Assembly (NCBI RefSeq): GCF_018340385.1
Contig: NC_056581.1
Span: 2,167,447 to 2,231,446, forward strand
Source: Cyprinus carpio
Taxonomy: Eukaryota; Chordata; Actinopteri; Cypriniformes; Cyprinidae
Direction of reading: 5' to 3'
DNA length: 64,000 bases
Position numbers and translations under genes: made by a program. Shown piece by piece: positions 36,406 to 48,640 of the stretch (its first letter is position 1; every line of letters starts with the position of its first letter). Below the pieces are notes generated by a model. That model was not told the DNA's origin and ran no database searches. It saw only the letters and a list, made by a program, of their open reading frames with translations.

Positions 36406-36639
36406 CTGAAGAAGAAAAAAAAAACATTTTAAGTTGCTTGTAAGCTGAAACTATATGGAAGCTTTACAGCATGAGTAAAATAGACAATTTTATTTTTATA
36501 AATTTTTTCTTTTTCTTTTTTTTTTTTTGTGAACTGTTTCTTAAAAACAAGGTTGAGACTGTGAAAGCAGCTGTGTCAGACAATACTGAATGTGTTAATG
36601 AGTTTCCCGTGTTGGTTAAACATGTTGTTTATGTAGAGC

Positions 36640-37862
36640 TGTAGACAAGTCCAGCTTTGTCGAGTCCAAGACAAGTCCAAGACCAGGACTAGTCAAGACC
36701 GAGTCAAGAGGTTTGAGTCCAAGTCAAGTCCAAGTCCAAAAGTTTTGAGTCCAAGTCAAGACTGATCAAAAAGCATGTGCAAAGTAACAACTCTGTAGGA
36801 CAGGGGTCTCCAAACTAGATCCTCGAGGGCCAATGCCCTGCAGAGTTTAGCTCCAACTGGCCTTAACTGGAAGTTTCTAGTGTGTCTAGTAAGAGCTTGA
36901 TTAGCTGGTTCAAGTGTGTTTAATTAGGGTTGGAGCTACACTCTAAAGGACACCGGCCCTCTAGGACCGAGTTTGGAGCTGTAGGGTCAAATTATTTTTT
37001 ATGTACTTTATTTACATTTAACTTACTTTATAATGCTGCTGTTTGCTGACATTATGTTTGTGGTCAAAAATTAAAATGACTGATGCCTTGGCGCAGCGCA
37101 CACACGCAAAGCTCGGGATATGACGCATGCGCATGGTTAAGGCTAGAAGGGAAACGTTTCGCGCTACTGGGCATGCACACATAAATACAGTGTAATTTGT
37201 CTGTACCACATTAATTAGTATTTCTTTACTGTAAAGGGTAAGTTTAAGATTATGTAGGTGTAGACGTTAATAAAACACAATCTAACAGGTAGAAAATTAA
37301 ATTAGAAACATCTAAACTTTTCAGAACACACCAAGACAACCGCTGGTCATGTGACAAGAATCAACGAATCAGCTGCATCCTTTCCCGTAACAAAATTGAA
37401 AACTAAGCCAAGATGGAGAAACAGCTGATTTAGCTGTACAAGGATATGTATTTTTAAATTAATTTATTAGCAGAGCTACTGCAAGGGATTTTAGTGCTGG
37501 AAATCCATTTATTCTTTGCTGAAACTTCTGCGTCTTCATGGAGAGCGAGTTATGGTTGCCTAGCAACGGGAGATGCCACGGGAGTGCAAGCATAGAACTT
37601 AGGCTACAGAGTGCTTTGGAAAAAAGGAGAAAACGGCACACCTAGCATTTTCCACACATTTTCATGTGCTACATGCAAATGTGGTTTTGCTTTTAAAGAG
37701 AAAAAAGCATATTGCTGGACTCGGTCGAGACCACCGAGAACATTTGCCAAGTCCAATGACCAATTCCGAGACAAGTCCGAGTGCAAACCACAACGAGTCC
37801 GAGACAAGTCTGAGACGATAGATAAATGTCCGAGACCAGACACGAGTACTGTTAACTCAGTT
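36640..37862. mobile_element. GAGTCCAAGTC-rich element with nested palindromic MITE
   Basis: The left part (36640-36770) and right part (37720-37862) share iterated GAGTCCAAG, ACAAGTCCGAG motifs and look like the two ends of one element. A near-palindromic fish MITE lies inside at 36786-36986: GGGTCTCCAAACTAGATCCT at one end and GGACCGAGTTTGGAGCTGTA at the other, with the middle arms pairing. No transposase frame was found. Confidence 0.5.
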
Positions 37863-40800
37863 TAGAAGGTGAATCTGGGCTGGACTGTTTTGTTTTTGTT
37901 CTCTTGAAGTGATTCTTCTTGAGACTCAGTCTGATTCAGTCTTGATGGTTTGACATGATGTCAGAAAGCTCAGAGCTGGTAATCAGAGAGGTGATGCAGC
38001 TGCTTTCTATCCACAGTTGGTAAACATTCACATAATGCAATATTAGTCCTAGAAATGCAAAAATCATTCACTAAAAGTTTGAAAATAATAGCATTAGAAA
38101 ATAAATTGTGCTTTTGTGAATAGTCATCTGAATGGTGTACAATTCATCAGATGAAGACTGTATTTAAAACAGTTTTCTGTAAAAGTATTTTAATTATATA
38201 AATTGCAGATCACCCATCTCAATGTGTTCACCATGTTGATATAAATACAATGACCTTCGGATTTCACAAAACGTCACAGAGAATTGACACGCTTGTCAGC
38301 TGCCACCTCTGAAAATACGCTAGAAGAGTATTGTTGCTTGTTAAAAGTGTTGAGCGAACATTATTACAGTGAAACTGACTTATTAGATTAGAGTAGATTC
38401 AACTTTATTGTCATTATGCAGAGTACAAGTACAGAGCTAATGAAATGCAGTTAGCATCTAACCAGAAGTGCAAGAATATAGTGTTTTATATACATAAAAA
38501 GTGCAAAATAAGTGAAGCTATGATTTACAGAATGTACAGTGGGGTTGCTATATAAAGTATTGAGCAGAGTATATACAGAATATAAATAGGAATGCAGTGT
38601 AGGATTGCATGTACATTATGAACAGAGCAATGTAGGATTATATATACACATTATGAACAGCAGCATCGTGAGAACAGTGGTAATAAATACAGTTGGATGA
38701 GTGTGCAAAAGTATTGTTAAAATGAATTCTATGCAAAAAACAGTAGTGCAATTATATTTTTATAGAATAGTTTACTGTGCTTTGTACAGTAACAACTAGT
38801 TTACAGTGCGATAACTAGAACAGTGTGCAGTATGTGCAAAATATGAGTAGTGCAAATACATGTATGTAAAGTACTTTGACCAGTGCAGTAATAAAGTACA
38901 GTAGGTGCCGGTTAGATTGGTGGTGTGGCGTTCAGAAGGGTCACGGCCTCGGGGAAGAAGCTCTTCCTGAGCCTGCTAGTCCGAGAGCGTAGGCTCCTGT
39001 AACGTCTGCCGGATGGAAGGAGAGTGAAAAGTCCATGGTTTAGGGTGAGAGGCATCCTTGATGATGTTTCTTGCCCTGCCCAGACAGCGCTTCTGATAGA
39101 TGTTCTCAATGGAAGTTAACTGGGTGCCGGTGATCCGTTGAGCAGTTTTCACCACTCGCTGGAGTGCTTTGCGGTCAGATGCGGAGCAATTGCTGTACCA
39201 CACTGAGATGCAGTTTGTGAGTATGCTCTCAATGGTACAGCGGTAGAATTCCACAAGGATCCTGGGACTCAGGTGAACTTTCTTAAGGCTCCGTAAGAAG
39301 TAAAGGCGCTGCTGTGCCTTTTTGACCAGGGTGGAGGTGTTATGGGACCAGGTGAGGTCATCAGAGATGTGGATGCCAAGGAACTTGAAACTTGACACAC
39401 GCTCCACTACAGCTCCGTTGATGTAGATGGGTGTGTGTGCATGACTCCTAGTCCGCCTGAAGTCCACAATGATCTCCTTTGTTTTCTGGGTGTTTAGTTC
39501 CAGATTGTTGGTGGCACACCACACAGCTAGGTGCTGCACCTCATCCCTGTAGGCTGACTCATCGTCGTCCTTGATCAGACCTACCACCGTGGTGTCATCT
39601 GCAAATTTGATTATGGTGTTGGAGCCATAAACAGGAACGCAGTCATGGGTGAATAGGGAGTACAGGAGAGGGCTCAGTACGCAGCCCTGTGGCACGCCGG
39701 TGGTTCAGGGTGATGATGGAGGAGGAGGGAGATTATCTAATTTAACAGACTGAGGTCTGTTAGTCAAAAAGTCAAGAATCCAGTTGCAGATGGATGTGCT
39801 GATTCCAAGCTGGCTGAGCTTGGAGATCAGCTTGGGAGGGATTACAGTATTAAATGCAGAACTGAAATCAATTAACAGCATTCTCACATGTGTGTTTTGA
39901 CTGTCCAGGTGGGTGAGGGCAGAGTGAAGTGCCGTTGAGATGGCGTCCTCTGTTGATCTATTGCAGCGATAAGCAAATTGAAATGGGTCTAGTGTAGCAG
40001 GGAGACAGGATTTTAAGTGGGATGCAATCAGCCTTTCAAAGCACTTGGCAATGATGGGGGTGAGTGCACACGGGACGGAAGTCGTTAGGTACCGAGGCAG
40101 TGGAGTGTTTCGGTACTGGTACGATGGTGGAGGTTTTGAAGATAGTGGGGGACAGTTGTTTTGGGCCAGGGACAGATTGAAAATGTCCGTGAAGACCTCA
40201 GCCAGCTGCTCCGCACAGGCTTTAAGCACACGACCAGGTATTCCGTCAGGGCCAGCTGCCTTCCGTGCATTCACCTTACGCAGAGTGGAGTAAACAGCTG
40301 AGGTGGAGAGTGTGAGGGGCAGTTCACTGGATTGATGCTCAGCTTTGAGTTAGATCTCCTTATTATTTTTATCAAAACGAGCATAAAAGTGATTGAGCTC
40401 GTCAGGGAGGGAGGCAGTGCTGGAGGGGGGCACAGTGTTAGGTGGTTTGTAGTCTGTGATAGATTGTATGCCTTGCCACATACGCCGGGGGTCTGAAGAA
40501 TTGAAGTGTCTCTTCAATCCTCTGTTTATGTGCGAGTTTGGCCTGGCAGATACCCTTCCTCAGGTTGGCTCTGGCTGAGCTGTAAGCCTCCCGGTCTCCA
40601 GACCTGAAGGCTGCATCTCTTGCTTTGAGCTATTATTGTGCTTTACCAGCAAAGACAATGGCAGAATCAATACATGTACGACAAAGACAAAATGAGCATA
40701 AACATCAGTACATCATGCACAAGACACAAGAGAAAATTTTAGCATAGAGACGTCCAAGTTGCTTCTTTGTTGTTGGACAGGTAGGGGAATTCATTATTGT

Positions 40801-42185
40801 AAGCCGCTCTATAAAGCTCACAAGTATCTGTATAATTTATATAAAACTCAGAGACGATAGTGCAACGTCTAACCACCACCATTGTGGTATCGGTACTTAA
40901 AGAGCACAAAAGCACAGGTGTTAATGCTAGTGTAACAACTAGGCAACAGAATTAGGGTGAATTCCAAATGGAAGTCAGCATCCCTATGCCCTACTCCCTT
41001 TGAAGGGTAGAGCCCTTGAAGTGAGTTATTTGAAAGGTGAAGAGAGCATTACTGTCTCATGTAATGCTGCCTTCATGTGCTTCCTAATTCCTACTTATCT
41101 CATTGCTATTACTGATGAAAAATATTTTGTATTACATTAAAATAAGGACAAATTGAATTATATTACTTATTACTTATATTATATTTGCTTCAAAAAGTTC
41201 CATTGCAAGAATTCGTAACCCAAGATCATGTGCTCATAAAGTTCAAAAAAGCTATTTGGAATTTGCCATTAATCTACCATAGTTAGCATAATAAAATAAT
41301 AAAAATTAAATAAAAACTTAGAAAATAATATTAATTAACAAAAACAGTGTGTTTTTTAACCCTGTAAGGAGCTCTGCCCTTGAGCAAGACACCAGTTCCT
41401 CCAAGATAAAAGCTTTGTAGAAATGTGTCTTGCTAAATGAAAACACAATATGTAACATATTGAACAATCAAGAATATTTTATTGTAGCAGTGCAGTTATT
41501 GTGCAGCTTATTCGAGAATGAAGAGAGAGAGAGAGATGTATTAGCAGGTGTTGTGTTTATTCCTGTTCACAGTTCATATAAATCTTAAAGGCACAATATA
41601 AGGCAGATTTTATGTTCTAATTTCTTTAATGTCCTTTCTGTATTTAGAAAATTCACCCTTTTATTTACCAAATGATGTTACATGTAAAATGTGCTAAAAT
41701 ATGCATCTTTGTTAACATTTTAGCAGTTTATACTTTTGTGTTAACATGAGTTTTGTTTCAAATGTCATCAAAGAAGTTTATAGTTCTTTGTCATGTATTA
41801 ATAACTTATGGCTTTCATGTAGGGGTTTGGTATGATGACAGATTATATCACATGTTTGGAGAAATACAATTCCGTTTCGCATCCTCAATCCACATTGACG
41901 TCTTTTGGGTTGGTGAAGCTGAACTTGTTTGTTCTGGGCATATGAGCTGTAACGAGATACTAAGAAAAACAAAAAATCTCACCGTAAAATCTGCTTATCC
42001 GTCATGTTTAAGCAGTCAGAATGATCTTACAACAATGAAACAATGTTCACAATTGTTTCCATTTAAGTACATGATGGTGATCATGAAGGCCAGCGGTTTA
42101 GGCTGGTTTCACTGCAAAAACCAGTTACAAAGGTCTTAAATTTAAAGGTAAATCCCTTGTGGCTTTGTGTCAAGGTTATTAGAGG
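37858..42185 (+). repeat. Segmental duplication, copy 1
   Basis: Three separate stretches (37858-38170, 40750-40850 and 41630-42185) match, in the same order and orientation, stretches at 54428-54560/58280-58430, 58490-58570 and 58560-59200. Shared landmarks include CAGTTTAGAAGGT, GAATAGTCATCT, TGACGTCTTTTGGGTTGGTG and ATGAGCTGT. The L2-type LINE at 38390-40640 interrupts this copy only. The open frame at 41753-42139 is not conserved as a protein between copies, so it is probably not coding. Confidence 0.75.
38390..40640 (-). mobile_element. L2-type LINE, 5'-truncated
   Basis: On the minus strand two adjacent frames cover most of a reverse transcriptase. 40274-39705 has KAAGPDGIPGRVLKACAEQL, CFERLI, then LIDFSSAFNTVIP (motif A). 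39695-38976 has PQGCVLSPLLYSLFTHDCVP, FADDTTVVGLI (the catalytic FADD), and a C-terminal RNIIKDASHP region. The two frames are separated by a single break near 39700. The 3' tail at about 38390-38450 (minus strand) is the typical fish L2 end with ATGACAATAAAGTT. The endonuclease half is missing. It inserted into copy 1 of the segmental duplication after the duplication, since copy 2 lacks it. Confidence 0.85.
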
Positions 42186-42546
42186 TTCAGGTTGTAATGT
42201 ACCTATTGTGTTCATATTGAAATGTAAAACACTTTTGCTGCTGTTAAGGTGGGATACAGGTAGGTTAGATGCAGGTTTGGTGGTCTGATTAGGTATAATG
42301 GGTAAAAGTAGGGTCAACAGTGTGATTATAGATGTAATTACAGATATTAAAAACAGATTTAATTACAGGATGGAATTTTAAAATATATGTAAAATCATGT
42401 ATGTACACAATAAGTTTATGTATTAAATTATTCATTTAAATGTAAGTACACAGAATATGAAGTGGGTCCATTTTTCTTGAATGGCATAAAAGCCATATGA
42501 AAAGATTAAAAAACACATTAAACAAAATCAATTCACATACATTTTT
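42186..42546. other. Intergenic, nothing recognised
   Basis: AT-rich DNA between the duplication and the SINE-like repeat. Confidence 0.4.
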
Positions 42547-42865
42547 AAAGTGAAAGTGAAAGTGAAAGTGACGTGACATTCAGCCAAGTATGGTGACCCA
42601 TACTCAGAATTTGTGCTCTGCATTTAACCCATCCGAAGTGCACACACACAGAGCAGTGAACACACACACACTGTGAACACACACCCGGAGCAGTGGGCAG
42701 CCCATTTATGCTGCGGCGCCCGGGGAGCAGTTTGGGGTTCAGTGCCTTGCTCAAGGGCACCTAAGTCGTGGTATTGAGGGTGGAGGAGAGCGCTGTACAT
42801 TCACTCCCCCCACCCACAATTCCTGCCGGCCCGAGACTCGAACTCACAACCCTTCGATTATTCAC
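42547..42865 (+). repeat. Teleost SINE-like repeat
   Basis: About 320 bp with ATGCTGCGGCGCCCGGGGAG followed by GTGCCTTGCTCAAGGGCACC, a core shared by many teleost short interspersed repeats, and an upstream GTGCTCTGCATTTAACCCAT. The family name is not certain. Confidence 0.65.
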
Positions 42866-43428
42866 ATGTACACTAGCATTCAAAATCTTATGCTGGATTT
42901 ATTAAAATTAATAAATAGGCACTTATGTTTTATGCTGTGTTTTATATGTTTTAGGTTTTATGCTGCATTTGTTAAAATAATGAACATCAGTTTATATAAA
43001 TGTCAAAAGAAATGTATAAAAATTATTTATTTAAATAATCTGACAAATATGCATTTGTGTTATACAGTATAAAAACCAGTGGTCCATTGAGTTCCCTCAA
43101 GCTGTGTTTAGAGCCCTGGAGTATTTCCAAAATATACAAATACAGTCACAGGCCATAATTTCACACGTGTGGATCTAACATGTACAGTAGAGTAAATCCT
43201 GTACATAAGTATACATGGATTATGTTTAAGTTCTGAGCCTTTCACTGTCACCAAACTAAACAAGTAATAGACATTGAGATTTGTCTAAACAATGCAGTGA
43301 TGCTGCAGATTATGCAAGATGTTTTGCGAGGTTTGGCAGAGACCCAGAAGTTGCACGAATGTTTACTTGTCACGTCATCATCATGGGAATTCTCTGGACC
43401 AAGCCCTGGTTTACTCACATCCATCCAG

Positions 43429-43521
43429 TATTTAAGGCACAGAATCACAGATGCTAGAGTAAATACAGACTGTGACATTAACTGACAAGTGACACTAACA
43501 GGACAAGAACATCTGCTCAAG
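43429..43521 (+). promoter_or_regulatory. TATA-like box and 5' untranslated exon of the acidic SCPP-like gene
   Basis: TATTTAAG at 43429-43436 lies about 90 bp before a donor CTCAAG|GTGAGC at 43521/43522. A short noncoding first exon is normal in SCPP genes. A CRE-like TCACGTCATCA lies near 43370. The first exon is inferred from the splice site and TATA spacing. Confidence 0.45.
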
Positions 43522-43696
43522 GTGAGCCAATCATCTCTTATTTATGCTACATTTATGGCTTTTAATCCGTCTTTATTATTGGTAACTAAATAATAAATGA
43601 ATACAAGTAAGCAAAACGTAAAAAAAAAACACTTTTTGACTTCACAAGATAATAATAGTTTCACATTATGTTCTTTTGTAGCTTTTGATTTGCAGG

Positions 43697-44101
43697 ATGA
43701 AGACTTTACATGCAATGCTACTGATGATGTTTATTGCATCAGTCTTTTCAAAACCAGTAAGTATTCAGTGATGTTTTCTTTTACATTTTAATTTTAGTGT
43801 GATTTACTTTTTTAAAATAAATGTTACTATCATACTTTAATAACTTTTGTCAAGAGCATACTATTATTAACTGATTATTAACTGTTATTATTACTATTAT
43901 AAACTGATTATTAACTGTTTAAATCCTCAGTCTCGTCTGCACAAAAGATCTGATTCATCAGACTCGGAGGGTTCGGAGGAAAATGATTCACGCGGAGGAA
44001 TCAACGAGGATTCACAGTCGGTCGAGAATTCTGACCAGTCTAATGATTCTTCTGAGGAAGTTGTGCTGAACACAATCTCTCCAATTCGCACAACAAGATG
44101 A
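43697..44101 (+). CDS. Small acidic SCPP-like secreted phosphoprotein
   Basis: Two coding exons, 43697-43756 and 43931-44101, join in phase 0 to 76 residues. The first encodes MKTLHAMLLMMFIASVFSKP, a signal peptide plus two mature residues, then GTAAGT. The second has SRLHKRSDSSDSEGSEENDS, later SDQSNDSSEEVV, and ends SPIRTTR. The Ser/Asp/Glu-rich mature chain has S-x-E sites for the secretory kinase Fam20C (SEE, SSEE), and the exon layout is that of acidic SCPPs that bind calcium in bone, scale or tooth matrix. AATAAA lies at 44340-44345. At 76 residues it is short even for the family. A dibasic KR near the N-terminus could mean a small peptide precursor instead. No orthologue is assigned. 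Confidence 0.6.
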
Positions 44102-44223
44102 ATCATCAGGACAGAAGACATCACGCACCGTGTTACTGTGGATCTGACAACTGATATAATGAGCAATAATTATAATACCAATATAATCTCTTGCAATACT
44201 ACTACTTAATCATCTTTTCATGC

Positions 44224-44254
<31 letters not shown>

Positions 44255-44345
44255 AATGGTGTACAATTCATTATGGTTTCCACTAATGATACTGATTGAC
44301 GTAACTTTAAACTTTAAAATTAATTACTTTTATATTCAGAATAAA

Positions 44346-45600
44346 AAATCTTTCAAATGCAACCAGTTGTCATAATCATCATTTCAATCATCATTTTCTA
44401 ATGGGTGAGATGATTGTTTGAAGTAAGAAAATATGATTTATTGCTCAGTAACTTGATATTATTATCATAACATAATGTATGACACGATGCCTACAGTATA
44501 CTTTTTTGTAATTCAACATCATAATTCACTTTTTTTTTTTTTTTTGTGAGATCAAAATAATTAAGATTAACAGCATCTATGGGATTTCAAAAGTACTTCA
44601 ATTAATCTCAATTTTGTCATATATTGCATGCAGATTATACAGACTATGATAGACCAGATCATATATATTCACTTAGAATATAGATAAACCTTATATTACT
44701 GTAATTGTCTAAATTGGCAGTGTTTTTAATCTGCCCTATATTAAATCACACATGAATCTATCAATTTGATTAATTTAAGTTAAACTTAAAAAAATCATAT
44801 TTATATTGTGATAATGTCGGTTTAATGTGGTTTTTTAATCTTTTCGATCTTTTTGGATTGTTTGGTTCTTCGAAGCTCATCCCGGAGTTATAGCAACAGG
44901 TCCGTAAACTTAAACCTGCTCGGGAGCAGCTTATTCCATGTAAACAGGATTTGATTGCATATTTTTAAGCAGAATTGATACTTAAAATCTGTCTGCTACC
45001 ACCGCTACTTTATTACAAGATCCTACTGATCAAGGGACAATAATTTAAAATAATATTAATTAAATTAATTTAAAGATAATATAATAACGTTATGTAGTCT
45101 TTAACACTGCCAGTTTTACTCACTGAAAGACTTATTGGTCATAAAATAATTACTTCATAATAGTATTAGAGTCTTACACTCATGCTGTACAGATAATGTA
45201 GAGTCGTGAATATAAATAATTGGGAATCATGTAAATTAAAAAATAAAAATAAAAACAGTGCACATTTTATTTATCTATTATAACATTTAGTATTTTTTGC
45301 TTGGCTGTTTCCTAATAAAAGTCCAGAGATGTTTTCAAGTTTTTCGTCAGGTGTCTTTTTTAATTATATGATGTCATTACGTTGCTGTCTTGCCGCCAGC
45401 CAATCGCTGAACGTGGTTTAGAGTATCGATACATAACCCCTTTTAAACCAACACATGCACGCGTAATTATCTCAGATAACTCAATATACATTCATACTAA
45501 TCATCAACAACAGGTGCCTTCGAAGAACCGAATTAGCCAGATCCTGATTAGCGCGATGATGTCATCTCGGATGTAAGCGACGTACGAAGAACGAGCCCCT
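44346..45600. other. Intergenic, possible transposon remnant
   Basis: An A run (44226-44250) precedes it and a T run lies at about 44530-44545. Between about 44865 and 45605, GGTTCTTCGAAGCTCATCCC at one end and CGTACGAAGAACGAGCCCCT at the other look like degenerate inverted ends of a DNA transposon. No exon was supported. Confidence 0.35.
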
Positions 45601-45604
45601 GGTT

Positions 45605-45985
45605 GTGTTTAACCTGTGAATATTTCAGTACAAAACATTTCACATTCACATAAAAAAAAAAAGTCACCAATCCATATTCACCTTTCAGAATTCACTTCCA
45701 AAACATTCGGTCTGTTTAAATATTCGACCTATAATAATCAACAGGTAATTGTCTGTCCATTTTATTTAGCTTTACAAATTCATTGGTAAAATTCAGCACT
45801 GCACATCCGGGAACTGCAGGAGAAGCAGTAGATCACGGATGCGTGATCATCATCTGCTGTAGTCGGCCTCACCAGCAGGTGCCGCTAGCGGCTTGAGTGA
45901 GGCATTCAGTCAATTTCATTCACAGAAACGGATTTACAGAAATGGGAAGTATATATGATGATCATCAGGGCAAGTATATATTCGG
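45605..45985 (+). repeat. Left arm of a 3-kb inverted duplication
   Basis: Matches the reverse complement of 48458-48640 in several blocks: AATATTTCA near 45620, CAATCCATATTCAC near 45668, GAGGCATT near 45900, and TTTACAGAAATGGGAAGTAT near 45934. Gaps separate the blocks, so the arms have diverged. Confidence 0.65.
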
Positions 45986-46739
45986 AAAATCTGGTAAACG
46001 AGACAAAAGCTGTGTTTATGTTTAATTCAATGTCTTCACGATTGCTTTCCCTGTGCATAGCCATCAGTAGCTTTCTCTACCGTGAACAAGATTATGACGT
46101 TACGTTATTCCCACCCGATGCTGATGCACCAATCAAATGTTAGGTCTGAGGAAGACATACAGTTTGATTTTATATCGCAGTGCTGTGTTGTAGTACTGGA
46201 GTTTCCCTCCTACATCACACCCAACAACCAAAACACTGCTCCATCACTAATACAGTGATATAAAAGAACAGATTCATACATTATCGGTGATGTAGGCGAT
46301 ACTATAGACTACAGGCAAGCAGATGATGCACTCTATGTTTCCAAGTGAAATACTGGTATAAAGTTGTCTTGACTGGATGTTCAATAATCACAAATTTAGT
46401 AGGCTACGTATGACGCACACCTTTTAGATTTGTTATATTTAAAAAAAATAAAAAAACTAGAAAAAAATATATATTTTTATACTAATGTATGGGATTATAT
46501 TTATTTTAATAAATATCAAAAATGTAAAATGTCATTCCTGACACCTACATGAACACGACTCCTGTTCAATGCTTATCATCCACTTATACTACAGTACTAT
46601 CATGATTCTACACTTAAGTGAATAAATACATAGATCCGCTGTTTGAATTTCAAGACTCAAAATTGCAACCATTTTGGTAGAAACAGCGCATCCTTGTGGT
46701 GTGGATGATACAGAAGAGCCTACGCAGCATACGGTGATA

Positions 46740-47080
46740 TGGAGAGACACAGAGGAGACCGTTGACAAAGAAATTGTTGAATAAACTCGTTATTTTTGTT
46801 TTCTTCGCTTACAAAAAGTGTCCCCGTTGCTTCATATAACAGAGATTGCATGTCTGATGGCAGATGGAGTATTCTGACGATGACTTTTATACCTTTTATG
46901 GACCTTGACACTGTTATTTACTTGGCTGTCTATGGGACAGTTACAGGCCTCCCAGTTTTCATCCAAAATATCTTAAATTGTTTTCCGTAGACGAACAAAG
47001 CTTTTACGGGTTTGGAACGACATGGAGGTAAGTGATTAATGACAAAATTTTAATTTTGGGGTGGAGTATCCCTTTAAACT
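46740..47080. repeat. Common cyprinid repeat ending in TATCCCTTTAA
   Basis: The end GGGTTTGGAACGACATGGAG through TTTGGGGTGGAGTATCCCTT is the inverse of the widespread AAAGGGATAGTTGACCCAAA start seen at 59253. The interior reads CTTTTATGGACCTTGACACT. Confidence 0.7.
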
Positions 47081-47526
47081 TCATCTTTACATTCTTAACT
47101 TTAATGTAGATTTTAGATTGGTTAAGATCAGCTGTCAATCAATGCACACAGACTGAAGTAGTTTAAGACTTTGGTTCTTTTAATTGTGATGATTTTGGCT
47201 CACATTTAACAAAAATCCATCTCAACAAATTAGAATGCACATCAGTGCATGAAGCATTGAGCCGGAATCGGCCCGACATGAAGTGTACAGCGCACCGGAC
47301 GTGGCCCGGATTCATTTTTAATGTCTACTTTATTGTTCACTAATATTTCTTTTAAAATTGATATGCTGCCAAAATGTTTACTTTCATTGTAATTATAAAT
47401 ATATAAACATCCTATGATGAATGCATTTTAAAAGTAAAGAATTCACTTAAGTTGGCATGAGAAGAATTTACAAAACTATGCAATTACAGCAAAAAAGAAG
47501 AAGAAGGAAAAAAACTAGTTATACAG

Positions 47527-47599
<73 letters not shown>
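47527..47599. repeat. (TA)n microsatellite
   Basis: About 36 uninterrupted TA units. Confidence 0.97.
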
Positions 47600-47605
<6 letters not shown>

Positions 47606-47690
47606 ACATTTAGCGAAATTACCCTTGCATTTATTTATACTTTAAATAAAGCATACTTAAATTGAACACATATAGACAACAAACACTCAG

Positions 47691-48034
47691 GTGACACTTT
47701 ACAATTTACAATAAGGTTTCATTTATTAACATTAGTTACTGACCCAACATGGACTAACATGGCAAATACTTAATATTAACCTTAGTTAACTGTAGTTAAT
47801 ATATTAATCTAGTTTATTCTAACATTTACTAATACATTATTAAGAACAAAAGTTGTGCCTGTTGACATTATTTAATGGATCAGAGCTAACATGAACTAGC
47901 AAAGAACAGTTGTTGTTTTTTAACAGTATTAAAGATTAATGCATACTGTAACAAATGCATTGCTCATTGTTATTTAATGTTAATTTCAACATTTACTAAT
48001 GTTAACTAATGATACCTTATTGTAAAGAGACACC
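47691..48034. repeat. MITE related to the 18331-18614 element
   Basis: Starts GACACTTTACAATTTACAAT and ends ACCTTATTGTAAAGAGACAC. The interior has the same TTAACATGAACTA-type motifs as the copy at 18331-18614. Confidence 0.8.
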
Positions 48035-48199
48035 AAAACTTGGTGTTTTGAACAAAACATTAGTAAATGGCAAAGTTTTAAAATTAAAAACATTTTGTAC
48101 TTTTATTTATCTAATCATTTACAACTATTACCATGGATCATATTTGAGTGAAACAATGAGTAGCCTACTTTTTCTTGGTTGTTGGCCCCTTTAAATCGC

Positions 48200-48285
48200 T
48201 CAGGATTTATGGTTGCGGTGGTGTAACATGTCTTTCCACTTCTTAATCCGGTGACATCTTTGTTTGGGAGTTTTCATTTCTGCAC
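48200..48285 (-). CDS. Candidate basic terminal exon, unrecognised
   Basis: Downstream of a CTCTTTACAG acceptor, a phase-1 exon on the minus strand reads AEMKTPKQRCHRIKKWKDML and ends HHRNHKS with a stop at 48202-48200. A lysine/arginine-rich tail with one cysteine recalls the C-terminal exon of some chemokines, but no partner exon with the chemokine cysteine pair was seen. This is a weak candidate that could be chance. Confidence 0.18.
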
Positions 48286-48457
48286 CTGTAAAGAGCAAAT
48301 AATATACAAGTATCTATTAGTAAAGGTATAACGTAATGCGTTAATGTGAACTACAGTAAATTTATGTTCCAGCAATGTACCTGCTGTTTGACAGACTATT
48401 TACAGCACTGACTGCAATGTTAGCACAATAAGTGGCTGTGCCCAGCATGATTAATAT

Positions 48458-48640
48458 TTGTTGTGTATACTGGCCCTGATGCTCATCATATATACTTCCC
48501 ATTTCTGTAAATAAATGCCTCATGTTGGCCTTGTCTACAGCCGCTGATAGTGAAATCAGTGATAGTGAATATGGATTATTGAATTTTTTATAATGAAAAT
48601 GTATGTGAAATGTTTGAATTGAAATATTAACAGTTTAAAC
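48458..48640 (-). repeat. Right arm of a 3-kb inverted duplication
   Basis: Reverse complement of parts of 45605-45985. The clearest block is ATATATACTTCCCATTTCTG, which mirrors 45940-45960. Confidence 0.65.

Noticed and set aside
41753..42139. 128-codon frame with VFWVGEAELVCSGHMSC
   Set aside because: The duplicate at 58797-59057 has different frame breaks and no conserved start or end, so it is more likely noncoding duplicated DNA than a gene.
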